Source of the DNA: Casuarius casuarius
Lineage: Eukaryota; Chordata; Aves; Casuariiformes; Casuariidae
NCBI GenBank assembly: GCA_003342895.1
Contig: PTFA01000017.1
Span: 432,016 to 496,015 of the forward strand
Direction of reading: 5' to 3'
DNA length: 64,000 nt
Positions 61,301 through 64,000 of this stretch are shown here, one piece after another. The translations under genes and the position numbers were made by a program. The notes beneath the pieces are model-generated. The model had not been told where the DNA came from, ran no database searches, and worked only from the letters and a program-made list of their open reading frames with translations. Numbering within the stretch: the first letter of the stretch is position 1; every line of letters starts with the position of its first letter.

Positions 61301-64000
61301 TGGGCCATCTTCTCTGTGTAGAAGGAAGGGCTTAAAGAGAAAGACAGGTATGTATGCCTTTACGAAATATTTTCTTTAGCTTTTTCAGTTTATTTGACAG
61401 GTGATTCCTGCTCTTTCTGTCTCCCAGGATTTGCCTTCATTAAATGCACTGACCCATGCTTAAAAATACATTGAAATAAGTGGNGCTTCCTCACAGGTCT
61501 CCTTCTTCATCTCTAAACATTGGGTCCTTCTGNGCTAAATCAAGGCAGAAGAGAAAAGTTTCCTAAGGTCCTCTGTGAGAGGAGTGAGCAGTGCGAACCC
61601 AAAAGGAGAAGAAAGGATTAATTCGAGCCTGAAAGCTCTTCGTAAGCTGGGAAGGTATGTCAGGAAGGTGTTCAGCACAGACAAGAATAGGATACCAGGG
61701 AGGCAAAACCTGAGGTTAGTTTTGTGGAAGCTGGTAAAATGATGAAATAGTAAGAAAGGATGAAACTGGAAACTGCAGAAAGGCCTTGAAATGGGGCCCC
61801 GACTCCAGCAGGGCTGCTGCTGTGGGCTGCTGCTGCAGAGAGCCCCCGTGGGCTCGATAAGGCTGTTCAGTGTGTGTTTTTGTACTATGGGTTTGTTGAG
61901 AGATATTAAAAGGGAGTCTTGGCTGTGGAAGAGAAGGGGAGCTGGGGAGGAGGCAAGGAGGCGGTGGTGCCAGTGCCTGCTATTGGTGGGAAGGGGCTGA
62001 GACTTTGGGAGAAGTGGCACCGAAGCAGGATGGGCTGTGGATCCAATTCACTCCTCTGCCAGCATGCAGTGACAAGCATTAATTACATCAAAACCTCAGC
62101 AGTGTTTTCTCCCTGCAAAATAAGTTCATTGTTTACACTTGAATCCAGCGATAGACAGACTATGTTGAAAGATGTGTATGAAAAATGGCTTTGAAAATCC
62201 AGGTTCTGTCTCTAAAACTCTTTTGAAAAATGAAGACTTTCAAAATGTAGAAGAATGAGCTGAAAACCTTGCTATTTCTACTCAGAGTGAAGAAAGACTG
62301 TCTGGAAGCTTTCTTCTTGTGCTATTTTTGCATTTTTCTTGGAAGCCCTTAGGGTCTCAAACTGTAACTCTGTGTAAGTAAAATGTCTGTGTAAAATGAA
62401 AAACGTATCTGAATATATCTGCCATAAAAACAACAGGAATGCAGAAAAAATGTGCCTCTGGCTAAGAGAATTTGGAAAAATAGAGAAGGAAGGCTACAGG
62501 GACCTCTTTGAAAGGGTTAGTAGTTTTCTACTGGTGGTCTATGGAGCCCTGGAGGAGTGTGCACGATATATCTGTGGAAGGAAACCAAGAAAAGCACACA
62601 TATTGCGAATAGACTTAAATGTGCTATCCAGAGACCTGTACCTCCATTTCAAGGTTTTTAACAGCCCACAAATGAGGAAAAAAAGAAGAAGAAAGCTTGA
62701 AAATCACAAGTATTCAAGACTCTGAACATGAAATTTAAGTCTTTTTTATTATTGCTAATGAAATACATATGAAGGTCCCTACATACTCTGCCTAGGGTTT
62801 AAATCCTATCACAAAACAGAAGGTAATGGTAACTAGCAAAGGATTTTTGCACCTCATTTTCCTTGTCAGAACAATATTCAGAACTCCCCAGCTGCAAACC
62901 CTCTCCAGTAGGGATTTCCTCTCTTTTACCGCAGAACTTTTAGAGTCCAAAATAACCAAAATCACCTCCAGTGTGACTCAGGGGCTAAGCACCTAACTCC
63001 AGCTGCATGATCCAAGAAAAGCCTGTCTCTCTCTTGTTAAGGCTTTTAAGAGGTGGCAGTCTCCTAACTTTCTGTAGGAAGCCCTAAACTCACTCAGAAG
63101 GAGGAGAAAGGAAGAGGAAGCAGTTGATGCTGTTTTTATATTAGGTTAGCTGTAAAAGCACTTTCTTAGAAGTGGATGGTACAGATTCTTGTTCATCCTC
63201 ACTCTGAAGAGAACTGAAACCTACATTTGCAATATCCAGTTTGCTACTGGATGGAGATGCTCTCTTTGGGGAGCACTTCCTCCTTCCCATTGTATAAAAG
63301 TCAAAGATGCAAGCCATGCTACAGAAGACCAAGAAGAGGGAGCAGGCTGCTTTTATATGCTCAGGACCTGCATGAGGGAGGCAATATCTAGCCTACAATT
63401 CCAGTCTGGCAGAGGCACCTGTGTCTAGGAGGCAGGGGTATGTCCACCTTCTATGGGGCAGGTCCTGAGCCTGTCTACATATATTAGCATGAAACAGTGC
63501 CAAGACAGTGCCTCAGCTTATAAATCAGTCTTACAGGTTTTGGCAGTACCCTCCTCTTAGCTTTCTTTTGGACTGGTTTAAATATCTCTTTGCTTGGCAG
63601 GTTGGATGTTGTAAATCCCATGAGAAACTTCTTAACTCTGACCATTAGGTGTGTAGAAAATACACTTAGGTAGTCTGACATAGCACCACAAATTCCTAAC
63701 TTGGAGTACAGTATGAAAGTTTAAGGCTTTGCAGCACTGAGCATCATGATGTTGAAGTCCTTTTTGCATCTGGCTTAAATCTGTATTAAGCAGCTATTAA
63801 GTCTTCATGGACACCCACTGAGCATAAACTTACATGCTTTTATTGCCTCGGGTCCTTCAAAAGTATTATCATGAAACACAGTATGACTGAGGGTTGTATT
63901 TGCCTAGTGGTTTAAGAACAATAAGGAAAAGATAATCAGTATATCTAAAACTGCTATAATTTACTTAGTGATACATTCCTTTATTGTTTGCTCAGCTTCT
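61301..64000. other. Unannotated stretch to the window end
   Basis: The longest open frame in the window (161 codons, minus strand, 61,535-62,020) lies across a G/A-rich patch and has a low-complexity product with no domain. A 109-codon plus-strand frame at 62,396-62,725 gives a Lys/Arg-rich product with no recognised domain. GCTAAGCACCTAACTCC near 62,985 may be a relic of the palindromic repeat. Ambiguous bases lie at 61,484 and 61,533. Confidence 0.45.

Noticed and set aside
61535..62020. Longest open frame (161 codons, minus strand)
   Set aside because: It is antisense to a G/A-rich patch, its product is Ser/Leu/Pro/Phe-rich and low-complexity, it has no domain, and its length is within chance expectation for 64 kb in six frames.
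62396..62725. 109-codon plus-strand frame with a Lys/Arg-rich product
   Set aside because: No family resemblance, no splice or promoter context; purine-rich DNA easily gives such frames.

Overview
This window looks like gene-poor, AT-rich vertebrate nuclear DNA, most likely from a bird. The best evidence is a 5'-truncated CR1 LINE at about 12,423-13,138 with the standard avian CR1 3' end (short tandem ATTCTGTG-type repeats, read on the minus strand). Supporting signs are a very old CR1 relic at about 52,600-54,690, a few faint MIR-like SINE traces, low CpG, and no bacterial-style gene packing. The species cannot be told from the sequence.

Layout: 1-12,422 is unannotated sequence with one candidate non-coding exon and a perfect hairpin. 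12,423-13,138 is the younger CR1. 13,139-52,250 is intergenic or intronic sequence with short tandem duplications, old repeat traces, GC/CpG patches, a few strong transcription-factor-like motifs and two exon-like segments on the minus strand. 52,254-54,690 is a cluster of old transposon sequence: a short terminal-inverted-repeat element followed by the degraded endonuclease and reverse transcriptase domains of an ancient CR1. 54,691-64,000 is again mostly unannotated, with a GC patch, two candidate plus-strand exons and one AT satellite of about 105 bp.

No intact protein-coding gene was recognised. The longest open frame is about 160 codons and, like the others, is compatible with chance. 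All exon calls here are splice-signal inferences with low confidence. Several AT-rich blocks resemble conserved non-coding (enhancer-like) DNA, so the window may be a gene desert or a very long intron near a regulated gene, but that is inference. No RNA gene, CRISPR array or complete mobile element was found, and nothing amounts to a clear new biological system. The most unusual observations are a scrambled segment order inside the younger CR1 and the length of the ancient CR1 relic.
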